A stretch of 48,261 nucleotides of DNA, from the IMG/VR virus record IMGVR_UViG_3300030090_002697, positions 1 through 48,261 of that record; one strand, 5' to 3'. Both the position numbers and the translations under genes were made by a program. The notes under the pieces are model-generated. The model had not been told where the DNA came from and made no database searches. It saw only the letters and a program-made list of their open reading frames with translations. Source of the DNA: a virus. Every line of letters begins with the position of its first letter. Position 1 is the first letter of the stretch. This document shows, in pieces, positions 17,066 to 23,320 of the stretch.

Positions 17066-18625
17066 TTATGCAGTAACCCAACTTCTTGCTTTTGGTTTAT
17101 GTTTATATATTTTTCCTTTTTCTGATTTAACAGATTGTAATGGATAGGCATACTTGCATGCATAAGCGAGAGCATCAATAGTGTCATCATGGCCCATTCT
17201 TGGACCAAATGTGTAAATTTCTCTTTGTAAATCGTACATATCTTTTTTAACAAACACACCTCCTACAGCAAATCTTTGTGCTAATATTGTTTGGATTCTA
17301 TCTCTTTTACTCATTCTGTTGCCAGGCTTTTCAGCACAGTACTTAACAGTAAAATCATTTCTTCTTCTCATTTCAGCGTTCAATGATTGGAATACAGGTT
17401 TACTCATAGTAGTATCTTCTACTGTAAATAAACTTGGTTTATATTTTTTGTTCATATCGAACATATAATCAACTATTCCTTTTTTGTTATCCCCAGGTAT
17501 TCCAACAACTGGGAGACTACGCATTCTAATATACTCCAAAACGTAAACATTATTATCAGGACAGACAGCGCAAATAATAATAACACTGAAATCACTGTCC
17601 CTACGGGTACTATCAGTAGCAGGGTCAACCCCAGCAAAAATGTTGACTGGCTTAATATCTCCATTATCCAAGACGATATATGAAACCCCTGCTTCTTCAT
17701 CGTATTTATAGTTCCCTTCCCAATGTTTTACATGATCTCTAGTAAATATAGAGTCTGCTTCACTTTGAACTTCCATCATATACTCTTGATAAAACTTTTG
17801 TGGTTGTCCAGAATCTGAATAAAACTTTTTCTTTCTATCCATTTCTTTTTGACCAAACCAAGAATCCCATAATGGAGTTCCATCATCTTGTAAAGCCTTA
17901 TAAGTAATTACTCTCCAGCTAAATTCTTTTGCTTTTCCTTCACCTTCTGCTTTATTATATCCAACAAGGATGTTATTAATAAAAGAATCGTAATGAACAG
18001 GTGTGCCATTAATACGCAACCTGCCGCTACCAGGCTCAAGAGCAGGGAATACAACAGCTGTAACCAGATTCGAGATTTTAGCTCTAGATTCAGGCGTAAC
18101 GGTATTATTTTCATCTTCGAAATCGTCAAGCACGATGAGGTCATATCTTTTGTGTAACTTAGCGCCTCCTCTAATACCTGAAAGGTTTGATTTACTAATG
18201 AGTTTACAACCGTTTTTAAGCTCGATGTCATCTTCTGTCCATTTTTTACCTTTAAGGTTACCGAAATAATACGAAACTTTGTCATTAAATTCCAAATGGT
18301 ATTTTATATAGTCTAAATTTGGTACTGAAATTTTACTTGATGCAGCTACCCAACCATAAAATAAAGGTTCGTTAGAAAATAAAAAATCTTGTAGTATATT
18401 ACACTTAGTTAAAACAGTTTTACCATGACCTCTAGGTAAAATTACAGCCATTTGTCTTATAGATCTATCAGATATGCTATCTGCTACCTCATAATGAAAA
18501 AATGGTGTTTCACTTCTCATAAAATCTTCTGGCAAAAATAATTTACCAAAGGCTATCATATCTTTTTTAGCTAACATTAAAGCTTCTTCTGCTTGACTTA
18601 CGTTTTGTGTGTTTATATTAGCCAT
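17066..18625 (-). CDS. terL: Terminase large subunit (519 aa)
   Basis: The ATPase domain has Walker A PRGHGKT (64-70) and Walker B LIVLDDFE (163-170). The C-terminal RNase H-like nuclease domain has its metal-binding acids in FAGVDPA (D334), VED (404) and GHDDTIDALAYA (480-481). It translocates DNA into the procapsid through the portal and cuts the concatemer. Length is normal for the family. The upstream small-subunit gene and intervening 47-residue membrane protein fit the terminase locus. Two stretches (about 17500-17660 and 18000-18260) use less AT-biased codons than the rest of the gene. Confidence 0.93.
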   Translation of the reverse strand: MANINTQNVSQAEEALMLAKKDMIAFGKLFLPEDFMRSETPFFHYEVADSISDRSIRQMAVILPRGHGKTVLTKCNILQDFLFSNEPLFYGWVAASSKISVPNLDYIKYHLEFNDKVSYYFGNLKGKKWTEDDIELKNGCKLISKSNLSGIRGGAKLHKRYDLIVLDDFEDENNTVTPESRAKISNLVTAVVFPALEPGSGRLRINGTPVHYDSFINNILVGYNKAEGEGKAKEFSWRVITYKALQDDGTPLWDSWFGQKEMDRKKKFYSDSGQPQKFYQEYMMEVQSEADSIFTRDHVKHWEGNYKYDEEAGVSYIVLDNGDIKPVNIFAGVDPATDSTRRDSDFSVIIICAVCPDNNVYVLEYIRMRSLPVVGIPGDNKKGIVDYMFDMNKKYKPSLFTVEDTTMSKPVFQSLNAEMRRRNDFTVKYCAEKPGNRMSKRDRIQTILAQRFAVGGVFVKKDMYDLQREIYTFGPRMGHDDTIDALAYACKYAYPLQSVKSEKGKIYKHKPKARSWVTA

Positions 18626-18627
18626 AT

Positions 18628-18771
18628 TTAAATTTTATTCCACAACTTTTTAAAAATAATTGCTACAATAACAATAAAAGCTACACTAATAACATCAACT
18701 ATATGGTTACCACTATCAGATTCTACAGAACCTATAGGTGTTTCTATTTTAAATTGTTTTGTTTTATTCAT
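18628..18771 (-). CDS. Small single-span membrane protein (47 aa)
   Basis: ATG at 18771 lies inside the end of the small terminase gene (8-base overlap) and the stop is three bases before the large terminase gene. The product has a soluble start (MNKTKQFKIETPIGSVESDS) and a clear membrane span (about 24-41, DVISVAFIVIVAIIF) with a basic end (KKLWNKI). A membrane protein inside a terminase locus is unusual. Holin or packaging-membrane roles are possible; neither is shown. Confidence 0.55.
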   Translation of the reverse strand: MNKTKQFKIETPIGSVESDSGNHIVDVISVAFIVIVAIIFKKLWNKI

Positions 18772-19495
18772 TTTCTATAGCTTTTGGTCTTTCTGCTTTT
18801 AATAATTCTTTTTCTTGAAAACCTTGGAACAATGCACCAGTAACTTGAGTAACTGTTGTTTTGTTTTTGTCTTCTAAATCCATAATATCAGATAATTTAA
18901 ACAATGCTTTTAATCTAGTTTCATCTTTTTCTGATGACATTGCAATATTATTTATGTTTTCTAATATAGATTTTTCATCTACACCTATTTCTTCTAATAT
19001 AGGTTTCAATTCTTCTTTCATAGCAGTTGTTATCCTTTTTGTTTTTATAAGTTGTGCTGATTTTTGTTTAGCATAACCAGGATTACTAGTAGGAAATGCT
19101 TTCATATATGCTTGTTGAGGGGATAAACCAGAAGTAATATACACAACAAAAAGATGCTCATGCTTACTCAGTACGGTCCGATCTAGAAGAACGTCTGCAG
19201 AGTTTTTATTCCCTCCAAAAGAATAAATATTAACTCTGCGCGAAGTGTCCATTTTCGCCCTGGAGGTTACTGGAAAAGTTCCAGTGCACGTGCCAACATA
19301 TTCCCTAACCTTGTTCCGCCCTTTCGGCACAACCATCTTTCCTTTGCGCAATATTTGTATATAACACCCATCATCAGCTTTTACCCAATCACCCACATTA
19401 GCTGATCTCCAATTAATATATTTAAAATTTTTAGGTAATTCATCTATATCATCATAGACTGTATGTTCAATACCATTTACTTTATAAAATCTCAT
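18764..19495 (-). CDS. terS: Terminase small subunit (243 aa)
   Basis: Residues about 115-205 have the small-terminase pattern: a helix-turn-helix-like segment ending in SPQQAYMKAFPTSN, then KQKSAQLIKTKRITTAM and a helical oligomer region ending with ETRLKALFKLSDIMDLE. The N-terminal 110 residues (GDWVKADDGCYIQILRKGKM, FGGNKNSADVLLDRTVLSK) are additional beta-rich sequence. The protein would recognise the packaging site and pass DNA to the large subunit. Its start forms an ATGA overlap with the endolysin stop. The stretch about 19140-19350 is richer in G and C than its surroundings, which may mark the packaging site often located in this gene. Confidence 0.75.
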   Translation of the reverse strand: MRFYKVNGIEHTVYDDIDELPKNFKYINWRSANVGDWVKADDGCYIQILRKGKMVVPKGRNKVREYVGTCTGTFPVTSRAKMDTSRRVNIYSFGGNKNSADVLLDRTVLSKHEHLFVVYITSGLSPQQAYMKAFPTSNPGYAKQKSAQLIKTKRITTAMKEELKPILEEIGVDEKSILENINNIAMSSEKDETRLKALFKLSDIMDLEDKNKTTVTQVTGALFQGFQEKELLKAERPKAIENE

Positions 19496-20064
19496 TCTGG
19501 TCTATACTCAGCCCTATTATACCAGCCATCTAAAAATTGTTGTTGTGTGCTATCTTTAGAAACAATAGTGTCATAATATTTTTTTTGCATCATAATAATT
19601 TTATTCATTACTTTATCTTGACCTACTGCATTTTTAATTTTATTGTATAAATTTTTTGTTTGATTACCCATAAGATTATCTTCTTTTAACATAGGGCCTG
19701 TATTAGGTAGGTTAAATTCTTTTGATAAAGAGTTCAATGCTTGTTGCATAATAAGAGTAGATTTACCAGTATTAATTTGTACATCAGCCATTTTAAATGC
19801 TACAGGATTTTGACCATAGTTTGATTCTGCATTTTTAAGAAAATCATTATCATAGATCTTCATAGCATACATAGGTGATAAATTTTTAATATCTAAATTA
19901 GGATATTGTCTTTTGCTAATACCAAAATTAGTTTCTCCACCTCTGTCATTTACATTGTTAACATAACCACCTTCATGTTTAATAACATCATTTAAGAAGT
20001 TTTGTCTTTTTATTTCATAAGACTGCCCTTGATTCATGACAGTATCTACACTCATGTTTTCCAT
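19492..20064 (-). CDS. Endolysin, GH108-type muramidase (190 aa)
   Basis: The signature HEGGYVNNVNDRGGETNFGI (residues 30-49 from ATG 20064) identifies glycosyl hydrolase family 108, with E31 as the expected catalytic acid. A C-terminal half with ADVQINTGKSTLIMQQALNS matches the peptidoglycan-binding-3 region that accompanies this family. It cuts cell-wall glycan for host lysis. A longer frame opens at TTG 20097, but ATG 20064 has a GGAG site eight bases upstream and is chosen. No signal peptide is visible, so a holin would be needed. It heads the terminase genes and overlaps the next by ATGA. Confidence 0.85.
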   Translation of the reverse strand: MENMSVDTVMNQGQSYEIKRQNFLNDVIKHEGGYVNNVNDRGGETNFGISKRQYPNLDIKNLSPMYAMKIYDNDFLKNAESNYGQNPVAFKMADVQINTGKSTLIMQQALNSLSKEFNLPNTGPMLKEDNLMGNQTKNLYNKIKNAVGQDKVMNKIIMMQKKYYDTIVSKDSTQQQFLDGWYNRAEYRPE

Positions 20065-20103
20065 TTTGTTACTCCAGCTTACTTGGCCGAAGGCCAAATT
20101 AAT

Positions 20104-20289
20104 CTAACAATCTGCTATTTCATAGCTTGTAATTTTACTAATAGATTCGTCATCCATAACATCAATAGCACCAATATTGCCAAAAAAATGTATTGCTCTT
20201 TGCTCTTGAATAATTTCTTCATCTATATATTCTATCTCATCACCGTCAGGATCAAACATTATAATTAACTTATACTGCTTTACTTTCAT
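20104..20289 (-). CDS. Hypothetical acidic protein (61 aa)
   Basis: A ribosome site AAAGGATG precedes ATG 20289. The product is acidic (FDPDGDEIEYIDEEIIQ, AIDVMDDESISKI) with no membrane span. The first ten residues are basic. It lies between the first leftward gene and the endolysin. No family recognised. Confidence 0.55.
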   Translation of the reverse strand: MKVKQYKLIIMFDPDGDEIEYIDEEIIQEQRAIHFFGNIGAIDVMDDESISKITSYEIADC

Positions 20290-20336
20290 AACATCCTTTC
20301 AGTTTTTATAAGTTTAGTTAATATTACCTATACGAA

Positions 20337-20543
20337 TCAACTGTTTTCTTTATTTTCTTTTAATTTATTTTTTAGAAACTTCTCAAACTCTTTAGTGTCA
20401 TTTTTATATTCTATATAAAATGTAACTACTTTCATTACATTATTTATTATATTTACTTTTTCTTGATCTGATGCTATTAAGTTTTTTAGAGCATTCTCTA
20501 TTTGTTTATTTGTTAACTTAGGTTTATTTTTACCTCTAGCCAT
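20337..20543 (-). CDS. Hypothetical helical protein, first gene of the leftward unit (68 aa)
   Basis: The first leftward gene after the divergent control region. ATG 20543 follows a run AGGGGGGG at a good ribosome-site spacing. Sequence is basic and helical (KPKLTNKQIENALKNLIASD, KKFLKNKLKENKENS-type end). The position at the divergent promoter would suit a regulator, but no DNA-binding motif is obvious. Confidence 0.55.
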   Translation of the reverse strand: MARGKNKPKLTNKQIENALKNLIASDQEKVNIINNVMKVVTFYIEYKNDTKEFEKFLKNKLKENKENS

Positions 20544-20570
20544 AAAAGCCCCCCCTTTTTTATTTTACAT

Positions 20571-20600
20571 AATATACGAAAAGGTTACTTTTCAAGGCAA
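20571..20600 (-). promoter_or_regulatory. Candidate promoter for the leftward unit with a 16-bp dyad in its spacer
   Basis: On the minus strand TTGCCT (20600-20595) and TATATT (20576-20571) are separated by 18 bases, close to a bacterial sigma-70 type site. The spacer contains a perfect inverted repeat GAAAAG-GTTA-CTTTTC (20578-20593), where a repressor could block it. Start of gene 20337-20543 is 28 bases downstream. Sequence match only. Confidence 0.4.
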
Positions 20601-20606
20601 CTTTTA

Positions 20607-20622
20607 AAAATTGTGCAATTTT
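20607..20622. promoter_or_regulatory. 16-bp inverted repeat (candidate operator)
   Basis: AAAATTG-TG-CAATTTT is a perfect palindrome with 7-bp arms and a 2-base centre, in the middle of the divergent control region. It could bind a dimeric regulator or extrude as a hairpin. No protein is linked to it. Confidence 0.4.
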
Positions 20623-20650
20623 AGTGTGTGGTGTTTTATTATAACCATAC

Positions 20651-20668
20651 CCCCTATCAGGGGTTTTT
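20651..20668 (+). promoter_or_regulatory. Hairpin CCCCT-ATC-AGGGG with T-tract upstream of the early unit
   Basis: A 5-bp stem with a 3-base loop is followed by TTTTT. As RNA on the plus strand this would be a short terminator, but no plus-strand gene precedes it. Alternatively, 5-7 bp stem with 3-base loop is the known geometry of N4 virion RNA polymerase promoter hairpins. It lies 88 bases before the first early gene. Confidence 0.4.
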
Positions 20669-20671
20669 CAC

Positions 20672-20687
20672 TAACGTGATTACGTTA
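20672..20687. promoter_or_regulatory. 16-bp inverted repeat TAACGT-GATT-ACGTTA (candidate operator)
   Basis: Arms of 6 bp with a 4-base spacer, the same 6-4-6 layout as the dyad at 20578-20593 but a different sequence. It lies 64 bases upstream of the first rightward gene, in an AT-rich stretch suitable for a promoter. Candidate operator only. Confidence 0.4.
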
Positions 20688-20750
20688 TTTTTGATTTTAG
20701 TTAATATATTTTTTGATTATTATTTATTTAAATAGAAAAGGAGTATAGAA

Positions 20751-21047
20751 ATGATCGAAGCAGATAAGAGTCTTATGGACTCAGGCAATGAAGTAGTTTA
20801 TGGTATTAAAGACTTAAGTAGTCTTGTACTTTCAGAAGAGTATACTAAGTGTATTGAGATAATATGCAGAGAAGCTACTCTTGTTAAGTTTACTGTTGAA
20901 TCTAGAGCTGCAAGGAAAAGAGCTATGGATAAACTTAAAGGCTATCTTTCTAATGTGCAACAACATGCAAGAGCAGAGAAAGAAGATAGAGCATTGAGAC
21001 AAGATTTTAAGAAAGCTTGGTCTTTATGTTACGATGCAAGCAGATAA
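20751..21047 (+). CDS. First early protein, unknown function (98 aa)
   Basis: ATG 20751 follows AAAAGGAGT. The product is highly charged and helical (AARKRAMDKLKGYLSNVQQH, RAEKEDRALRQDFKKAWSLC). It has two cysteines in the middle (YTKCIEIICREATL). As the first gene of the rightward unit and followed by its own terminator-like hairpin, it may be strongly expressed immediately after infection, perhaps a host-takeover factor. No family recognised. Confidence 0.65.
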   Translation: MIEADKSLMDSGNEVVYGIKDLSSLVLSEEYTKCIEIICREATLVKFTVESRAARKRAMDKLKGYLSNVQQHARAEKEDRALRQDFKKAWSLCYDASR

Positions 21048-21054
21048 TGTAATT

Positions 21055-21078
21055 GGGTGTATTAGTTTACACCCTTTT
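21055..21078 (+). terminator. Rho-independent terminator-like hairpin
   Basis: GGGTGTA (21055-21061) and TACACCC (21068-21074) form a 7-bp stem around TTAGTT, followed by TTTTACCTTTT. It lies 8 bases past the stop of the first early gene, so it could end or attenuate that transcript. Confidence 0.65.
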
Positions 21079-21177
21079 ACCTTTTAGTTTGTTATGTTTT
21101 ACAATGAATTGATGTATGCGTGATGATCTATATGCGTGTACATGTGTGTAAGTATATATATAAACTTATACCAAACA

Positions 21178-21446
21178 TTAGCGAGGTATATTGACATGTA
21201 TCTGATGTAGTAATAAGCCATTATATGGGATAGGCTATGATTAAAAGTAGTAAGATTTATATCTCGCTAAATAACAATAAACCCAACACACTGGAGCGAT
21301 TTGAAAGTGAACCTTGACAGGTTGCATACAATGCTAGCAAGTATGTTTTGAACACTAGTAAATACCAATCTTGGCTCTGTTAATGTATGTTACCAATAGA
21401 ATCTATATGATCACTAAGCTAGAACAATTAGCAGAGTCGGTGTGTT
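21178..21446 (+). ncRNA. Structured non-coding region in the 423-base gap 21048-21470
   Basis: This gap between the first two early genes has no convincing open frame. It holds two long stems. The first pairs 21178-21190 with 21258-21270 (13 bp, one G-T wobble, TTAGCGAG against CTCGCTAA). The second pairs 21285-21291 with 21440-21446 (AACACAC/GTGTGTT) and nests a 12-bp stem at 21373-21384/21427-21438 (two wobbles). Interior bases could form further short stems. It looks like one or two folded RNAs followed at 21471 by a gene with its own ribosome site. The class is unknown; no known riboswitch or tRNA pattern is recognisable. Confidence 0.45.
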
Positions 21447-21470
21447 TAACTAAAAAAAGGAAACCTACCA

Positions 21471-21632
21471 ATGAAAATTAATAAAGTACTACCACCATCT
21501 ATTATAGAAAATGATAGCCTAAATAACATATTAAAGGCTTTTATGATAGCTAATAAAGAGATAATAGAGAGTAAACAACATAAAACTATAATCAGAGCAT
21601 CTGATATAAAATATATAAGAGAGATACTATGA
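21471..21632 (+). CDS. Hypothetical small protein (53 aa)
   Basis: ATG 21471 lies after AAAAAAAGGAAA and the stop overlaps the next start as ATGA (21629-21632). Sequence is Ile/Lys/Asn-rich and helical (IIENDSLNNILKAFMIANKE). Coupling to a downstream gene supports it. No family. Confidence 0.55.
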   Translation: MKINKVLPPSIIENDSLNNILKAFMIANKEIIESKQHKTIIRASDIKYIREIL

Positions 21633-21862
21633 TACTTGAGATAATATTTAATTTAATATTTATAGTTGGATTTGCATTATGTGTTAAACCAATCATAGAT
21701 AACATTGTAATGTTTTTCTCTGATACTTGGTTCTTATATCAAGATTGGGACAAGAGAAGAATAGAAAAGAAAATGGGCATTGATACATGGGATGAAGATA
21801 TTATGAGAGCTGATTATGATAAGTATGATGATCCATTTTACATAGAAGAAAAGGAGGGCTAA
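21629..21862 (+). CDS. Membrane-anchored small early protein (77 aa)
   Basis: The first 25 residues (MILEIIFNLIFIVGFALCVK) form a membrane anchor or uncleaved signal. The rest is acidic and aromatic (FLYQDWDKRRIEKKMGIDTW, DKYDDPFYIEEKEG), presumably cytoplasmic. Small early membrane proteins of phages often affect superinfection or host envelope functions; that is context only. Both ends overlap neighbours by a few bases. Confidence 0.6.
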   Translation: MILEIIFNLIFIVGFALCVKPIIDNIVMFFSDTWFLYQDWDKRRIEKKMGIDTWDEDIMRADYDKYDDPFYIEEKEG

Positions 21863-22035
21863 TGGCCACATCAATAGCAGAAGTAAAAGAAATTATTACC
21901 GCTTTACGTAATGCTCAAAGAAGTCATCAAGCAAGAATAGAGCATCATAAGACTAAACTAGAGTTACTTGATAAAGATATATCAATGTTTCAAGGAAGGA
22001 TATATAAAGGTATAGGTAGGAGAGATGATCTGTAG
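21862..22035 (+). CDS. Hypothetical small helical protein (57 aa)
   Basis: ATG 21862 overlaps the previous stop (TAATG) and follows AAGGAGGG. Highly helical and charged (AEVKEIITALRNAQRSHQAR, HHKTKLELLDKDISMFQGRI), possibly a coiled coil. Ends inside the first arm of a short hairpin (22029-22052). Function unknown. Confidence 0.6.
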   Translation: MATSIAEVKEIITALRNAQRSHQARIEHHKTKLELLDKDISMFQGRIYKGIGRRDDL

Positions 22036-22121
22036 CTTACTAGGTCTACAGACATATGCGGTATCGTAGAGCACCCATCATCGATAGTATTACACTGAGG
22101 GCTTATGCCTGTTGGTGGGTG
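22029..22121 (+). promoter_or_regulatory. Two-hairpin intergenic element
   Basis: A first hairpin pairs TCTGTAG (22029-22035) with CTACAGA (22046-22052). A second, longer stem pairs CACCCATCA (22072-22080) with TGGTGGGTG (22113-22121), one wobble, closing 32 bases that contain a smaller GGGC/GCCT stem. It fills the gap between genes ending at 22035 and starting at 22148, ahead of an AAAAGGAG ribosome site. No T-tract follows, so it is not a standard terminator. Probable structured leader or processing site. Confidence 0.45.
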
Positions 22122-22147
22122 TTTAAAATTAAATAAAAGGAGAATGT

Positions 22148-22246
22148 ATGGAGTTTTACATCATGATGGTATTTTCAATATTGGTAATATCATTTATAAT
22201 AACTTGGTTTATATGGGAACATAAATTCTGGGATGGTGAACTATGA
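22148..22246 (+). CDS. Tiny single-span membrane protein (32 aa)
   Basis: ATG 22148 is preceded by AAAGGAGAA. The product is almost entirely one membrane helix (MMVFSILVISFIITWFIW) with a charged end (EHKFWDGEL). The stop overlaps the next gene's start as ATGA, which supports translation. Function unknown. Confidence 0.5.
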   Translation: MEFYIMMVFSILVISFIITWFIWEHKFWDGEL

Positions 22247-22431
22247 GTTGGTATGCACAATCAGATGAGGCAAAACAACATTTAAAAGAATGTAAGAAAG
22301 ATAGTGATACATGTGAAAAATGTTTTGAGATAAGTGAAATGGCTTATGCAATGCAACAACATGGTAAAGGTAAACCACACCCATTGTTAAAGAAAACCTT
22401 AGAAATATTCTCAGGTGAGTTAATAAAATAG
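22243..22431 (+). CDS. Small Cys-containing protein (62 aa)
   Basis: The sequence has four residues that could bind a metal in KQHLKECKK and DTCEKCFEIS (Cys17, Cys24, Cys27 and nearby His). One CxxC pair is clear. The rest is helical with GKGKPHPLLKKTLEIFSGE. Too small for a family call. Confidence 0.55.
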   Translation: MSWYAQSDEAKQHLKECKKDSDTCEKCFEISEMAYAMQQHGKGKPHPLLKKTLEIFSGELIK

Positions 22432-22439
22432 GAGGAGAC

Positions 22440-22601
22440 ATGTCTTTAATGTTTTTACCAGTGAGGTCACAAAATGAAATTATACGAGATCTTACTAAAA
22501 TAAAGATAGAACAAGAAGTATTAAAAGAGAAAGAAAACCAGCTAATAGATGAACTATTAGACATAAACAAGGAGGATAGTAATGGCAGAAAAAAAGACTA
22601 A
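22440..22601 (+). CDS. Hypothetical small coiled-coil protein (53 aa)
   Basis: ATG 22440 follows GGAGGAG. Charged helix (RDLTKIKIEQEVLKEKENQL) probably forms a coiled coil. The end overlaps the next gene by 20 bases. No family recognised. Confidence 0.5.
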   Translation: MSLMFLPVRSQNEIIRDLTKIKIEQEVLKEKENQLIDELLDINKEDSNGRKKD

Positions 22602-22797
22602 AAAAGAAAAAGTAGATACACAGTATTTGTTGGACCAAATTATGAAAATAAATGAGAGTCTTACAACAGCACTCAAAGGTGTTACAAAACTAAATGAAGA
22701 GATGGATATAGTTAATGATAATGTAAACTTTGCATGTGAACAAATAGAAGAGTTAAGACCAGTTATAGATAACATTAGAAGCAGAATGGGTGTCTAA
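22582..22797 (+). CDS. Hypothetical coiled-coil protein (71 aa)
   Basis: ATG 22582 follows AAGGAGGATAGT. A Lys-rich start (MAEKKTKKEKVDT) leads into a heptad-like helix (LLDQIMKINESLTTALKGVT, LNEEMDIVNDNV). The stop overlaps the next gene start at 22797. It lies two genes ahead of the ubiquitin-like cassette and could be unrelated to it. Confidence 0.55.
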   Translation: MAEKKTKKEKVDTQYLLDQIMKINESLTTALKGVTKLNEEMDIVNDNVNFACEQIEELRPVIDNIRSRMGV

Positions 22798-22991
22798 TGG
22801 ATATAGGTAATATTGAAGCAAATACTATCATACTTAAAAAAACTGTTAAATATCTTAATGGTGAAGTAAAAGAAACTGTTGAAAAACAAATAAAAAAAAA
22901 CTACGAACTAATTGATGATTTCTTTGATCAATTAGCAGAAGAATACAAATCAATCCAATCATACGAACAAGGAGGCCCACATGGCAACTAA
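22797..22991 (+). CDS. Hypothetical helical protein overlapping the Ubl gene (64 aa)
   Basis: Helical and charged (ILKKTVKYLNGEVKETVEKQ, ELIDDFFDQLAEEYKSIQSY). The last codons contain the AAGGAGG ribosome site of the following ubiquitin-like gene and overlap it by 11 bases, so the two are translationally coupled. It may be an accessory or substrate of the conjugation cassette, but nothing in the sequence proves this. Confidence 0.55.
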   Translation: MDIGNIEANTIILKKTVKYLNGEVKETVEKQIKKNYELIDDFFDQLAEEYKSIQSYEQGGPHGN

Positions 22992-23199
22992 AACAATAAA
23001 ATTCCTACAAGGTGGCGGCTTTGTAGAGAGACAAACTAACGCTGATACTGTTGAACAATTAAGAGCAGAATTTCCTGACGATATTACTGGTAATGCATCT
23101 GTAGCTGTTAATGGTGTGTCTGTAACAAATACACATGCCATTGAAGAAGGTGATATTGTTGCAGCTGTTAATAATAATAAGTCTGGCGGTGATCAGTAA
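22981..23199 (+). CDS. Ubiquitin-like (ThiS/MoaD-type) beta-grasp protein (72 aa)
   Basis: Size and order of elements fit a beta-grasp protein: strand TKTIKFLQ, turn, strand GFVERQTN, helix TVEQLRAEF, strand ASVAVNGVSVT, then EEGDIVAAVNN and Gly69-Gly70 followed by Asp-Gln. The stretch VAVNGVSV...EEGDIV resembles ThiS and MoaD, where a bare terminal Gly-Gly is adenylated. Here two residues lie beyond Gly-Gly, so trimming would be needed, as in eukaryotic ubiquitin precursors. E2-like, JAMM and E1-like genes follow. I infer a conjugated modifier; a sulfur carrier is the main alternative. It has a strong AAGGAGG site. Confidence 0.75.
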   Translation: MATKTIKFLQGGGFVERQTNADTVEQLRAEFPDDITGNASVAVNGVSVTNTHAIEEGDIVAAVNNNKSGGDQ

Positions 23200-23215
23200 T
23201 TATTAACTTGTAACT

Positions 23216-23297
23216 TATAGGGCTGTAGTGACAGGCGAGTGATAACACAGATGAATAGATATCCAAGTAACACTAACGAGGGTCAATCAGCCCTATA
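23216..23297 (+). promoter_or_regulatory. Stem-closed element between Ubl and E2-like genes
   Basis: TATAGGGCTG (23216-23225) and CAGCCCTATA (23288-23297) are perfect 10-base complements closing 62 bases. A small CTGT/ACAG stem is possible inside. It fills the 121-base gap between the Ubl stop and the E2-like start and ends 23 bases before ATG 23321, ahead of GGAGGG. It might set the ratio of abundant modifier to scarce enzymes by RNA processing or attenuation. Confidence 0.5.
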
Positions 23298-23320
23298 TAA
23301 CATTAACCTTTGGAGGGTAT

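Noticed and set aside
20065-20097. Longer endolysin start at TTG 20097
   Set aside because: ATG 20064 has a GGAG ribosome site at good spacing; the extra residues are not part of the GH108 pattern.
20651-20668. Simple rho-independent terminator of a plus-strand gene
   Set aside because: On the closed circle no plus-strand gene lies upstream for about 38 kb, so there is no transcript for it to end, although blocking read-through remains possible.
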